Assembly: GCA_027382625.1 (NCBI GenBank)
Contig: JAJKFJ010023567.1
Coordinates: 1-64,000 of the forward strand
Reading direction: 5' to 3'
From: Tetmemena sp. SeJ-2015
Taxonomy: Eukaryota; Ciliophora; Spirotrichea; Sporadotrichida; Oxytrichidae
DNA length: 64,000 bases
A model generated the notes under the pieces. The model saw only the letters and a list, made by a program, of their open reading frames with translations, was not told the origin of the DNA and searched no databases. The position numbers were made by a program, and so were the translations under genes. Positions within the stretch are counted from its first letter, which is position 1; every line of letters begins with the position of its first letter. Below, piece by piece: positions 24,139 through 36,714 of this stretch.

Positions 24139-24946
24139 TCATTTTCTGACATCAGAGTTTGAACATGTTCTATTATAATTTGTTAAAACTTCAATAAATT
24201 GAGTACCTTTGAGTCTCTCAACATTTTCTTAAAAGCAAATATTTTTTTTCCCGGTTTTTTTTCCAAAAAATTTAAATTTTTAATTTAAAAAATTTTAATT
24301 AATTTTAGAAATTTTAAATTTTTTAAGATTTTCAAACAAATGGGAAAAAATTTTTCCTTATTATTGTTTTTTGAAAATTTCTTATATTTTTTATTATTAC
24401 TTGTTGCAATTCCTCATGGGAAAACTCAGCCATCGTATTCAAAGAAAATGTCACAGTCGTTTTTTAAGGCTACTCACTTCGAGAGTCTGGATCTGTATTC
24501 TACGACTATTGTAATTACTTAAAATTAATATATTAAACCATAACTAAATTTAAAACAAATAATTATAATAAATAATTGTCTGCTCACTATTACTTTAAAA
24601 TTGATAATTCAAGATTTTATTATTTTTTTAATTAGATATTGTGAGTTTGTGGGAGAGAGAACTTAACCGGTTTAAGGTTTGGCCTGATTTGTTTGCTTTG
24701 ACGATGCCTTAAGTTGCAGTTTTTCCTATTCATATGGGTTTGGGTTATTTTTAATTTCTTTTTGCTGTGAGGTTTATTCATCCAAGGCTTGTGCAGGCTC
24801 ACTGTGTAAATCTTTAGGCGTGTTAATTGCTTAACTAATTTGCTCAGCTCCTTCATTAATTAAATAAATGGATTAACGAAGCCTTTGATTTTATCTTTGA
24901 TGTTAACTTGCTTGATCTTTGACTTGAGATTAGCGAATGTATTCAT
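24139..24946 (-). CDS. Gln/Asn-rich protein, interrupted, unidentified
   Basis: ATG 24946 starts MNTFANLKSKIKQVNIKDKI. A 5-bp deletion at an ATT repeat (about 24850) joins GFVNPFI to NEGAEQISQAINT. A polar Gln-rich stretch follows to about 24635. After an IES of about 120 bp, NTDPDSRSEQPQKTTVTFSL then AEFSHEELQQ is seen (to about 24390). A last piece, ENVERLKGTQFIEVLTNYN, ends at TGA 24139-24141. The pieces are linear and share composition, which supports one gene. No domain recognised. Confidence 0.5.
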
Positions 24947-25039
24947 ATTTTGTATTTTAATTATTTGATTTTAAATCTTATCTCATGATTCAAAATCTAC
25001 TGTATGGTTGTGTAATTAAAATCTTATTGCTTTTAAATT

Positions 25040-26119
25040 ATGTCGTTACTCACGTCACTTGCAAGAAGAAGATTTTCAGAGCAGGTAATCCAGCAACAAA
25101 AAGGCCAGTTTAGAAGAGCTATCTACGCTGGAAGTTTTGATCCTCCTTCAAATGGCCATTTGGATATCATTGAAAGAGGACTTTAATTATGTGATGAACT
25201 GCATGTCGGAGTCGCCATCAATAATACTTATTTATTTTACAAAGAAGTAATCATAAATATAGATCTAACTTATTTAAAGGCCTATATTTTCATTAGAGGA
25301 AAGAATCAGACTACTTAGAAAAATAACTCACAATAGAGATAATGTTAAGATAGTTGGAATAGAAGGATTACTAGTAGACTATGCCTAATAGAATAACATA
25401 GACTGCTTTGTAACATATCTTTATATTATAAGATATAGCTAAAAATTTTATGGAAAATCAAATTATATATTAAGTTAAAATGGATTTAATCAGCTTCAGT
25501 TAAAGTGTCTCTGATTTGAATAAATATTACACTATTCGATAAAGCATAAAATTCTTAGAGCTTTATATCCTTGAAAATTTTGTGTTTGAATGCTTAATCA
25601 AGAGTTATTAGTGACACAAAAATTTATAAAGTAGACATTTGGAGTTTGGGAATTTGCGCACATTATATTTTGCTGATGAAAGGTGTTGAGATGATGATTG
25701 CTATAAAACAAGCTGCAGATCATAGGGTGAATCTGTGATTTTTAAACAGACACAAAGTTGCAACTCCACATTTATTATTTTAGCCAATCACTGATTTTAA
25801 TTAAACTTTTAAGTATATTATAGATAAGAGGAATAAGATCTTTCGCTGATTTTGATAGCGAATTTTCAATGGGAATCATTATTGCATTTATAAAAGGTTT
25901 AACTTATGTTTAAGTATAATAAATATGTGTGATAATAGAAGACTAAGTGGGAGGGAAACCATCTTCCTTATGGCAAGCAGCAGTAGAGTGCACATCTCTT
26001 CTTCAAGAATAAGAGAGCTATCTATGTATGGAAAGAAACTAGACAACTTCGTACCAGAAGCAATTGAAGAAGAAGTTTACGATCACTTATTCACTGTATA
26101 TCATTAAAACGGACATTGA
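25040..26119 (+). CDS. CoaD-type phosphopantetheine adenylyltransferase, interrupted
   Basis: Catalyses ATP + 4'-phosphopantetheine to dephospho-CoA + PPi, the fourth step of CoA synthesis. The N-terminus [15 protein letters not shown] is basic and Arg/Ser-rich like a mitochondrial presequence. The nucleotidyltransferase core follows: [21 protein letters not shown] (the T/SxxH-type signature with GH), [61 protein letters not shown] and ISSSRIREL (the ISSS motif), ending [15 protein letters not shown]. IESs: about 25236-25272 (pointer TTTA), 25428-25823 (a TATAG element, pointer ATAAGA), and about 25869-25924 (pointer ATG or AT). The length (about 190 aa) is the family norm plus the leader. 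A bacterial-type CoaD in a eukaryote is noteworthy. Confidence 0.92.
25428..25823 (-). mobile_element. TATAG element type A forming an IES in the coaD-like gene
   Basis: Begins with ATAAGA followed by TATAGCTAAAAATTTTATGG and ends TATTATAG before a second ATAAGA (25824-25829). Excision with one ATAAGA left gives [12 protein letters not shown] in frame. The body matches type A (AGTGTCTCTGATTTGAATAA, GAAAGGTGTTGAG, CCACATTTATTATTTTAGCC). The copy disrupts the active-site region if not removed. Confidence 0.9.
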
Positions 26120-26124
26120 TTTTT

Positions 26125-26640
26125 AAAATCATCTCAATTCTTTAAATCCATCATTCAAGTTAATCAAATATTAAAATCATTTAGGACTCCACTATAAGAG
26201 ACCTAGAAAAGCCTCTCAGCAAGTGATATTAAAATAATTTTTGCTGAACGAAACATTAACTGAAAGACTATATATAATTTTATGCCAAAGATCATGAATT
26301 TGAAAAACGAAATTATTTTTTTTAGAAGCATAAGGTTTCATTAATTTTTGTCAAGCAATCATTTTAAAGAATACTGATTAAATGAATATATTTGTTGAGA
26401 ATAAAATTCTTAACTTGTTATGATCTTTTTCGAACATCTTTCTCACTTAAAATAATTTAAACTTTCTTTTTTGTCAGTTCTTCAATTATTCCAAGAAAAA
26501 TAAAAGAATCAACAGCGATCCAATATTGATAATCTAATAATATAGGAAGGATTGGCATAGATAATCGTGGGTTATTTTTTCTTATAAATACATTGTATTT
26601 GCTTCCTTGTTGGTTGATTAATAATATATTCAAATTAAAT
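26125..26640. other. AT-rich intergenic stretch
   Basis: Nothing recognised. This is the spacer between the coaD-like gene and the ubiquitin-like locus. Confidence 0.4.
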
Positions 26641-26661
26641 TTTGAAGTTAAATTAATTTAT

Positions 26662-26999
26662 ATGTCTACTATCACAAAGACACAACAAAATCAGCCTCTA
26701 AAACTAGCTCAAGCTCAAAAACTTGAAGGTGACCATGAAGGAGTGTCCAGATTAAAAATGCTATACCTCCTGATCAGCAGAGACTCAACTTCAATGGCAA
26801 GCTCAAAGAATTACAAAAGTATGCTTGCATTTGCGCACTTTTGAACATCAACAAGATTACATCAAGCGCATGAACAACTCTCACCGGCTAAAAAATACAA
26901 AAGGAGTCAAAACTCATCCTCATCAAGGAACTTCTTAAAGAGCAGACTTAAAAACTAAAACTAAGTCCGAAGACTTGCTCTTCATAATCTTCACCCTGA
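26662..26999 (+). pseudogene. Ubiquitin-like domain gene, broken or interrupted (copy 1)
   Basis: In one frame IKNAIPPDQQRLNFNGK is a clear match to the ubiquitin segment containing IPPDQQRL. About 100 bp later, in another frame, KIQKESKLILIKEL matches the NIQKESTLHLV strand. An N-terminal frame from ATG 26662 (MSTITKTQQNQPLKL) may be the first strand. The frame changes near 26750 and near 26820-26880. A paralogue at 58.9-59.3 kb is interrupted at the same place, so the second break may be a conserved IES rather than decay. The lysine and C-terminal Gly-Gly features of true ubiquitin are not seen. Confidence 0.6.
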
Positions 27000-27095
27000 T
27001 CTAGTAGGTCCTGGCTACCTCATTAAATTTAAAAGCATAATGCATTAAAAACTAATTATAATTTAATTATATTTTACTTTTCTCTTTCCCTCTAT

Positions 27096-30000
27096 CTTCA
27101 TTAAAGCGCAACGAGGCAAACCGCATCCTTTTTTGAGTAAAATTTAGTATGCTTATATTGGTTTAGTTTACTTTAAAATTTAAGGTCTTCATTGTAAAAG
27201 ATAAGTGATTTTATTTAAACTAGTTTTCTTTTTTTAATACTATCTTTATCTCGATCCCTCCAAATTTTATCAAAAGTAAATATAAAGATAAAATATAAAA
27301 AGTAATAATGGATCAAGTTGAGGACTAAGGATAGTAGTACTAAGTTTAAATAAAATATAAAGAGTATTATTTGAATTAGTTGAGTTGTAGTCATTAGCAT
27401 GGAAAGGTGCATCAGGTCCGAAGAAAACAATAGTGCTAATTAAGTAGTAGGCTACTGTGAACAACATTTGGAGAGACAATACCATCCTAAATATTTTGTT
27501 CTTAGTTAGTTTATAGAGCAAGGTTTAGTTTGGAGATTCAAACCCAATAGCATTTTATTTTAAAGCAAGATATGCCAACATCACTAGTAGATAAGAGCAG
27601 TTGAATTTGTGCTCCTGCTCAAACGTCAAATTCCAGTAAAGATAGTTACTCTTTAGCTAATAGTAATTTCCATAGAGAATCTTTTCGTATTAATCGACAA
27701 TAGTTTCTGAGTGTACATCTTAATTGAATTCTTTAGCATAGAATACTGGGAAGTGCACTCTGAAATTATCAATGGCCTCTCTGATGTAGTACATTCTCAC
27801 TCCATACATCATAGCAAAGCACAAAAAGATTTTAATCAGAGAAGACTTTATAATGAAGATTGCAAAATCTAGATAGGACAGATACTTAGGACTGAGTACG
27901 TGTCTTTTCATTATAGAGTTCTTAGTGGGTCTTGACATGCATGAAAATGAAAACAAGGGAATGAAAGCAAATAGTACGTACACTGCCTCCAATTTGTCTA
28001 TATAATTATGCAACCCCAGAATCAAGTCCATAAACAATAGCAAAAATACTAGCAAGTAAAGGAATATCGCCAAAAGAGAAGCCTACTCAACTGACTCTCT
28101 TAATCTCCTTGCTTCTCTAAAAACTGAAAAGAAGAAGTATATGTTCGTATTTGCATCGAACACAAAAGTACAGGCAAGTGAGTTTATAGCTGCACTTAAT
28201 CTTTCAAGCTTTGTAGGGGTATATTCTGCCTTAAAATGAGAGTTATTTCCATTCATTAGCTTTTATCGCTACTAGTTCTAAGATCAATATAATTAAAATT
28301 ACTAACATAATTTTAAACAAAAGTAATTTAATTTTATATATAAACAGAATTATTATAATGACCAGCTTTTTTTTTTAAAAAATAGAAAGTTTGAAATTAT
28401 AAAATCAAACTTATTTTTATCTTATTTGTATTAAATTAATATTAAAATAGCATAATTTTTCTTATCATAAAAGCAAATAATTTTTATCTTCAGCAAATAT
28501 AAAAATACTTTGCTCTTATGAAATAAATTTAATATAAGATATTCTTCCATTACACCTGAAGCATCGATATTAGGGCTCTATCATCATTCCAACAGCCACG
28601 TTAGCTTATTAGAAGATATGTAGATTTTCTGAATTCATAATGTTTCCGATGCAGCAAACAACATCTCCATTTTCTTGATAAATCTAGAACATTGAATTAA
28701 TATTAACTATCAGTTTGAAGTAGTTGTTTCTGATGAAGAGTCGCAGAATAATGGGACTTAAAGAGGAATCTTATCAACCTCCTCGATATGCTTCTTGATG
28801 CCATCTATTCCATAAGGCAGAATCAGATGGCCATCTTGATTGTACAATTTAGTAAAGTCAGATGGGTTTTCAGCCAAACTAATCCAAGCATTCCATTCAC
28901 TATCAATACCTAACTCCTTTGCAAATGTCTTAGTTTCTAGAACTCCCTCTTTTGAAAACAAAACTCCTCTGATTCCTGCATCTTGAAGGCTCTCAAACAA
29001 TTTATTAGCTTCCTGCTTCTTGTGATGCTTTATCCCAATAATCCCTAAGAATATTTGGTTTTTCTGTGAGCTCTGCAAAGATTCTCTTATTTTTTCAGGT
29101 CTCTAGGGATTTTTATGCTCTATTAAATTCTGAAGATTAGGAGTCAATGGTTTATAAGAGAAGCCTATAGTCACAAAATCTGAAGCTTTCCATTAGAAAA
29201 GAATATCTTTTATGTGATCTTGAACTTTTTTATTGAGAGGAACTACTTTTTCTCCGTTCCAATAATCTGAACATGAATTGAAGATAAAATATTATAAATA
29301 ATGTTTGCCTCTCCTCTGCTAAATATAAAATATATTTATTTTAAGTCTCTCCATTTATACTGATTCGCAAGTATAAATATTTTATTAGTTTATGCTATAA
29401 TACATTTATTTAACAATTAAAATAATGAAGCTTGTTTTTTTTATTTTTCATAAATTTAAAATTAATCCGCAATATTCTGAAATGTTGAATTCAGGAAAAA
29501 ATAATTTTATAGAATTTTTAAATATGTTTTTACCAATATAGATTGAAGCAACTAAATATATTAGAGAGAATGATATCTTTAATGTATAATTCCTGATAAT
29601 TAATAGCATAGGTGAACCGTTTTGTCATAAGAATAGCTAATGGAGCTTATTGCAAGGACTGTCAAATTATTTGACAAGAATCAACGATAAAATATGACAA
29701 TTGCTCCTAGTAGGTTACTTGTGCTGTGAATTGCTCTAGCCAACTGTCATCGCCAAGACTGCGTAAGGGAATTACTACTACTCTCAAATCGAGTATTCCC
29801 TTCCAGAAGACTTGGTCTGCCGTCTCTAGATTTTGCTTAGAGAGCTGAGGAGCGACCAGATGCAAGGATCAGCACTGGAGGAAAGGAATTCCTTTTGTGA
29901 CGCCCAGCTGACTCAACAATTTTCAACAAAGTAAGTAGCCCTCGAAGTTGCTAGCATCTTCCTCCGCCTTTTCTATATAATATCAGCAATTAATTTAAAA

Positions 30001-33000
30001 TTTAAATAATTAAAACATTATTTTTAAAGTGTTGATTATAAAAATCGTATTTATATATTTTTACATGCTAAATGTTTATAGCTTAGAACTTGACTTGTCT
30101 TTTACGACTGTAGTAACGATATGAGAAAACTTCTGAGATTTTTCAAGTTGCATTTTCTTTAAATTCTTTTAGTCAACAAAGATATCTTTTCCTTTGTGAG
30201 ATAGCTCGCTTTTTATGGACTTTATTTCCAAAGGATCTTCTTCTTAAAGCTCAGGCATGCTTCCTCCCTTGTCACTTTTGCTGAGAGCATCAAAGTTTAA
30301 GTGACTCTTTTCTTCAAGATCTATAACCTTCTTTGCTTCCATATTTCTTTTCTCTTTCTTTTGAAGCTATTAAGATTTTTTTATATTCCAAACTGACCCA
30401 AGAACTTCGTAGTTATGGAATGAGTTGTCAGTATGTCCAATTAATTTAGATAAAGCACACACGCAATCCTGATGAGCTTCTGCTTCTCTTTCCATTGCAT
30501 TTATGAAATGAAACCCTATTTCATTTTTGATTTAGTCCTTTTGAGCTTAGCTCTTAGTAAATATTTCTTTTAGCTGAAATTCGCTGTCAGTTTCTTTGGG
30601 ATTTCTGGAAAGCATCATAGCAAGACCAAGAGCCTTTATCAAGCTTACATATTCTTTTTAAGCAAGAGGATTTTCAAACGAGTACACATCTTCTTCAGTT
30701 TTAACATGGGAGTCATGAATCAAGTCAAATACTACTTTCTGCTCTTAGTTATCTATTAATCCTATTTCATCCACATATTTACTAGTGTCTGCTATTATTC
30801 CTTCCTTATCTACAAATGCTAACACTGACACTGAACTTAACGCTGCCACTACGTTATTCAAATGGTTAGACCCACTTCTTGCATAGTTCCAAAAATGTCT
30901 CCAATTCTTTGTAATCCCTCTGTTCTGGAAATCGTAATTTTTATAGAAGGAATCTGTCCTCACAAATCCAGTCATCATTTACTGCCATCTTTCATTCTTC
31001 TTTATTCTTTTTCTTTCTCTTCTTCGTATCTTCTTTTGATTTTACTTCCCACATCTCATGCTAACAATATATACTAATTATTGGATGAATAAGATAGGGT
31101 AATCATGAATAAGAGATTAAAAATGAAGTGTTTGTATATGTGGTGGGAGTGGACTTGATGATCAGGGCGTAACAGTAGTGGATATGATTAAATTAATCCC
31201 TATTCCCATTAATTTCAAATTATTTAAAATTCATAAATTAACGATTTATCTGATATAATATCGAGATACTCTCAATTAATAATCATATCTCAAAGTACAT
31301 CATCAAGTGAATTGCACTCAACAACCTTAATCACAGAATTCATTGGTCGCAAGAGGGCACCTAAATTCTATTAGTCTAGGACAAGCATCAGCGCAAAAAT
31401 ATAAATTTGAATTATAGGCAAAGATGGGCTGCAGTCTTCAATTACATTTGCCAATTAAATCTCATACCTAAAATAATTCGTTTTGGGGTGGAATGATATA
31501 TTTATATCAGGGTTATTTCGCATTAATCTTTTTTTTATCAACCGGTGATAATCATTTCGTATTTGAGCCATAATGCAAAAGAAGCAGAATATCTATCTGA
31601 GTTCGATCTATTAGTGCTTCTTTTTCTTTTTAAGTTTATTCAACAAAGGCTTATCCAATATTATACTATTGTTCATAGACTCCTTATTCAGACTGGTAGT
31701 CTGCTTCTTTAATAGCTTGTAGAAATTAGTACTCCCTGTCAACTTCTTATTGTAATCGTCAAACTGTAAGGAATTGAACAAAGTAATTATACAATATATT
31801 ATTTTAATTTAAAATTTAATTTTATAACTTTTCTTAAACTAAATTTAGCATAATTTCTGTCATTTTTAAAGAAATATCTATTATAAATGAGCATATAAAT
31901 CTTTTTTAAACTCTATATCTCTTATCAGTACTTAAATAAGGATTATTTTTAAGAGAATTAGACCCATTATTTTAGCAATATATCTCTAATATATCTAAAC
32001 TAAATCCTCTCCCATAAACATTGCAATAATATGATTTTCATGTTGTATCTATTTGATTAAAGCAGATTAATAAGAGAATAATATACATTCTCTTTAAAAA
32101 TGCTTTTGATTTCTCAATAATTCTGAATATACATTTAACTGTTTAATTATGAGAGCATTAGCCCATGCCTCACAAATTAAAAATATCTGAGGCACAATAA
32201 ATGAATACCCTATAAGGGTAAGATACACGCTTTTGTCAAAATAATCTAGAGACTTTCGCTGATAAATGAAAGCAATATTTATAGACACACAAACTATCCA
32301 TCCAACAGCTTAGAATATGGTTACTATCTTCTCTGCCAGCTGCACATTAGAGAAGTATAGCAAGTTCTTTGAAAAATTCTTCCTTGACTCCATATTGTTA
32401 ATGAATTCAGTCATATCAGTAATGCATGGAGTGGTCTGAACTTCAAACAGTTTGTATTCCTTTTTCTGCCTCTCACTAAATATTTTAAACATCATTATAC
32501 TTACAAGGCATCACTTGGATCTTCTGTATCCATATTTTCTAACCCATTTCTTTAATGAACTTGTCTAAGAATGTCATCTATTCCTGTCAATTAAACTACT
32601 TGCCCTTTTCCAAAGAACTTAGGATCTTAGGAATTTATCTAAGGAGTTTTTGAAACACCTAGTCCATAAAGCTGTGAAGAGTTACTAAAAAATTTGAAAT
32701 AATTAGTTATCCTTCTTTTTTGGAATCCCTTCAACATTAAAATATAATTTGATAATAATAAAATCAAAATATTTATAATTTAGAGCATGTAAGTTTCTAG
32801 TGATATTTTCATTCTGCAGGATGTCGCTGCTTTTATTGAGAGCACTTATTTTCTATGAGGAGTTAGATACTGTATTCCTGCCTATCTTATTGTAGCTGCT
32901 ATCATCTTTGTTAACTGTGTTTGAATCTTAAAGTAAAGTAAAGTAAAATTTGAGGAATGTAAATTAATAATAATTTTTAAAAACCAGCACTAATCGTACT

Positions 33001-35415
33001 AGTTAAGAATCACGATATACCATCCTATGTAAGTTTGCGTTATATTAAGTTTTTGTAGGGATATTTATACCCCAGAGGACAACCGCTAGAATTAAAATTT
33101 CCTACATTTGCTGGGAACTGTCTCCTTTCTCATTCTGCTTCCAGCTTTTTGTTTGAATCTTAAATTTAACATACAAAGTTTAAATCTCAATTTAAAAAAA
33201 ATATTCCCCTACAAAATAACGATTATTTTATGTGATAGAATTTTTTTCATTAACATAGACAAAATTGAAAAATCTATATTTAACCTTTTTGCATGGAATT
33301 AAATTTTATTTATAACCATAACTTAATTGCTATTAAGACTATTGACTACAATTTTCCATGCTTTGGTTTCATCGTCACTAAGCAGCACATAGAGCACATT
33401 GAACACACTCAATTTTATGTTTCGCTCAAACTTTTCAAATGAAGTCATATCCTATTGAACATAATAACACTTACAAAAACGTTTTAGAAGAAAAGATTTA
33501 TGGCAATAGACTTCCTCGTCTTCAATGTTGCCATGCTTGCACAAAAATTAAATTGTTTCTTACAAATTCTCTTAATTTTTAAATTTACTTGCCATTTTTA
33601 TTAGAATTACCCTTAGAATTTTTATTAGGATTTGCCATGATTGAAAAATAAGGTCTTTGGTCTTATTCTTAAAAATAATTATTTAATGTTGTTTTAACTT
33701 TCATATTAAATTATTTCTAGTGTAAAATTATAATGAATTTGAGATATTCTCAATATACTTTAAATTATTACCTTAAATTTAATAATTATTCATTTTCAAA
33801 TAAATTCCCAATATGCTGATAAATTTAAATACGTGTAGGCTCTCTTAGGATGCTTGAATTGAAAATGATGGTATTAGCTATAACTTAATAGCATAACTGT
33901 TGCAAAATGTTTTTTGACTTCCTCTTCATATGTCTCTGATTTTTTAACGTTCACTTTAAAATTAATCTTTCTTGATATTTTAATTTTTTGACCGCTTGCT
34001 CTTATAATTGTCCCACCATGGTTTTTCATGTTTTTGAGTTAGTTTTGTGTTCTAATAGTTTACTGGAGGAGAGAATGTGGTTCTTGCTGTATCTGACTAG
34101 CTTGAGTCAAATCTCATATATTGGTTTTTAATGCTGTTGTTTATTTTAAATGCTATGTCTGTTGTCCGAAGATGATAACGAAGATAAAGCAGCTTGTCAA
34201 GTAGTTCAAGAAAAACAAATAGAGCCAACTCTTAAGGATTTCAACCTCCTTTTTCCATTTTAAGATTAGTTTATTTATTAAGTTCAAAAGAATATCAAAA
34301 AGGCATAGGAGAGCCTCAGCCACTAAATTAAAGACAATATTATATTGTATCTTGTAAAATCAGATTAATTTTGTATTAAATTATGCAAAATATTGAGAGA
34401 AAATAATTTAATTTTATTTATTCATATTTAAAATCAATTAATTAAATAAAATAATTTAAGTTATCTATTGATAATTATAATAAAATATAATACTTTGCAC
34501 CTTCTATTTAAATTTAAATTGAATGGGATGATAGATCTGCATTAACAGAAGTCGAATCTTCATAGAATTTAATATTCAATTTTATTGTTATTATATAAAT
34601 TATATAATCATTAGTCTATTATTTAGCAAAAAAATTAAATAATAGTCTAAGGAAAAAAAATAAGAAATAGATGACATTCATTACTTCTTTTTACTCAACC
34701 AAATATTCATGATTATATGTAATGAAATCGTATAATTTTGCAGGCTAAATTGGAATTTTGAATGATTGTTAATTTATGTTTTGTGAATCTTTCCTTAGTA
34801 ATTGTATTTGAAAAGTCTTATAAAATAATGGTATTCACTTAACAGGATCGTATTATAAATTGATATCCGTTGAAGGAGTGGGAATACATAAATTTAATTA
34901 TTAAAGCAAATTCGGAGAGAGGTTAAAGAACTGAAACTTCATAGGTTTATTAAAGCCTATGCCAATTTTTCTTCTATATAAATACGTGAATGACTAATTT
35001 AATCGCCATTTTAAACTATTCTATTTTTTAAACTATCTTATTTCTTGGAAATTTGTATAATTGTATACAAGGCCATCTCATTTATGTATCCCTTTCATAA
35101 TCTCTACTTTAAATGTTAGCTGAATTTTCTGTAGGTTATTTTTAGCAATATAACGAGATTAAGAGTCAAACCTGAGTAAGTCAAAATAAGACTCGCCAAT
35201 TTTTATATATGTATATAAAATGTAGTTAGTTTATATGCCATCGCTAAATGGAAAGTAAATTTCATAAATAAGTTAAATTAAAGATTAGAATTTAATCAAA
35301 GCAGGCGCGACATCACCTGGAAAAAGCTTAATTATATCACCTTTAGCAAGAGTGTTGTTTGGTATCTTTCTCCATTTACCTCTTCGCAGCGTCCAAGTAA
35401 AACAATTTTGATAGT
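27096..35415 (-). CDS. TMEM94-like P-type-ATPase-fold membrane protein, many IESs
   Basis: Large ER/plasma-membrane protein of the TMEM94 family (P-type ATPase fold lacking the phosphorylated Asp; proposed Mg2+ transport). Pieces in order on the minus strand: WTLRRGKWRKIPNNTLAKGD followed by IIKLFPGD (A-domain-like, 35.3 kb); KLFEVQTTPCITD and two membrane helices (32.1-32.5); SVLAFVDKEGIIAD and VCALSKLIG (30.1-31.0); DYWNGEKVVPLNKK, FAKELGIDSEWNAWISL, LPYGIDGIKKHIEEVDKIPL and GDVVCCIG (28.6-29.3); then VFREARRLRESVEQ, SRPTKNSIM and six or so membrane helices (27.3-28.25). It ends KIWRDRDKDSIKKRKLV after a 13-bp IES with pointer AAATATAAA (+ strand, 27278 and 27291). A TTGAA-bounded 23-bp IES lies at 28692. 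TGA at 27096-27098 is the best stop. The N-terminal helices before 35.4 kb were not found; a minus-strand piece at 35.61-35.82 kb may belong. Confidence 0.8.
29425..29990 (+). CDS. Open frame on the opposite strand in a gap of the TMEM94-like gene
   Basis: From ATG 29425 a frame runs 90 codons to an in-frame TGA (29695-29697). It then continues in the same frame for about 80 codons through DNA that is less AT-rich than its surroundings (SLPEDLVCRLQILLRELRSD and so on). A candidate GTAAGT intron start lies near 29938. No family recognised. It sits between two coding pieces of the minus-strand TMEM94-like gene, so it would be a nested gene in an IES, an inverted coding piece of another gene, or a relic. 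Confidence 0.35.
33310..33595 (-). CDS. Coding segment of an unidentified protein
   Basis: ATG 33595 starts a clean frame, MASKFKNQENLQETIQFLCK, containing HGNIEDEEVYCHKSFLLKRF and FEKFERNIKLSVFNVLYVLL, then SDDETKAWKIVVNSLN. The composition (Cys, Trp, balanced charge) is protein-like. It lies between pieces of the TMEM94-like gene on the same strand. It may be a nested gene whose later parts include the charged pieces near 32.6 and 32.85 kb, or a lineage-specific insertion of that protein. A helical-repeat fold is possible but unproven. Confidence 0.5.
33796..34112 (-). CDS. Unidentified ~105-codon ORF
   Basis: Open between an upstream TGA (34113-34115) and TGA 33796-33798. It contains a Gln-rich N-part, GGTIIRASGQKIKISRK, and a C-part rich in Tyr, His and Lys (HHFQFKHPKRAYTYL). 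The codon pattern is plausible, but there is no homology and the start is unknown. It also lies in the large gap of the TMEM94-like gene. Confidence 0.4.
34320..35280. other. AT-rich stretch without recognised genes
   Basis: No convincing coding, RNA or repeat signal. Probably non-coding or IES sequence within the upstream part of the TMEM94-like gene. Confidence 0.4.
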
Positions 35416-36045
35416 AAGAAAACTTTAAAATAATATCAAGCTTACTCCTATTTTAAAAACATCCTTTATAATATTTAATAAAAAAATTCTTAAAGAAAAT
35501 TTTTATTATAAATTATTGAAAGCTCCAGTAAAATTATAAATTTTGAGAATTACTTTATTTATTTGGTGCTAATTTAGTAAGTTGATTATAAGATAGAATT
35601 TTAATCCCAATTGATATAGTTTAATTGAATAATTATATCTTCAGATACTGGCTTATATTTTCTATAGTAAAGTATAAAATATTGTCACATATTATGCTTG
35701 GTTCCTTGTTGATTGTGAGTATTACTTGCTCTTTCTTCCGCATTCTATTCTTAATTTTATCATATGAGAATTTAAAGTACATGGCTATTCTTCTTCAGTT
35801 CAAAAATTAATTCAGCCATTGTAATCCTCAAATTTTAGTAATTCTTTTAGAAAAATAGAAGATTGTAAAAAATCTAAGCACTAATTAAATAAGAGTAAAA
35901 TATTACCAAAACCAAATATTTGAAATAATATGAAACGAAATCAATTAAAATTGGAGGTTATTTAAAATATTTAATTTAAATTCGTAAAATAGTCCTCAAG
36001 CTACATCTTAATCGATTGCTTACATTATAATTATAATTTAATAAA

Positions 36046-36397
36046 TATAGAGTTAAAAATGAAGGCCTTCTAAATGAGATAGATGGCTCAACATTAGGCT
36101 TGTTCGATAGCTCTTTAAATTATAAGATGATTAAATTCTACAACCCATATGATAGGAGGTCTCTATGAAGAGATTTAGATACTACAAATTTTGAACAAAT
36201 TAATTATCCAAATTCATAATTTATGTCAGAGGTAACTCTTTACAAAGACCTTCTACTAAGAAGTTGCAAGGATGAATTTTTTTGCTTTTTATTTCATGCT
36301 AATTGTAATAATTTCACCCCAATATCTCACATTAATCTACCAAGAATTTCAAATTATATATTTAAATATTTGTCTTTTTTTAAAATTCTCAGCTATA
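36046..36397 (+). mobile_element. TATAG element type B
   Basis: Starts TATAGAGTTAAAAATGAAGG and ends AAAATTCTCAGCTATA. The body matches the copy at 11621 (GGCTTGTTCGATAGCTC, ATGATAGGAGGTCTCTATG, AAGAAGTTGCAAGGATG). No gene has been recognised around it. Confidence 0.75.
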
Positions 36398-36714
36398 TTA
36401 AAAAACTAATTTATTCTTTGAGATTCCTTTTTAGCTAAATTTGAAATAGAGATATGAATTTTTCAATGCTATAAATCCTAATTTCTGTGTCTCATTGCTA
36501 TAGAAATTTATGCTGGAGAATCAAAGTATATACTTATTATTTATATTTGAGATGCTAAGATAATTTAAATATTAATTTATTCTATTTTCATTATAATGTT
36601 AATTTATAATGCCTCTGCTAAAACAAACTTTATAAAATAAATTGCTCAATTAACTATGTGCTATCGATTCCACTAAAAAAATTAGAAAATATTTATGAAT
36701 TTAATATATTATAA

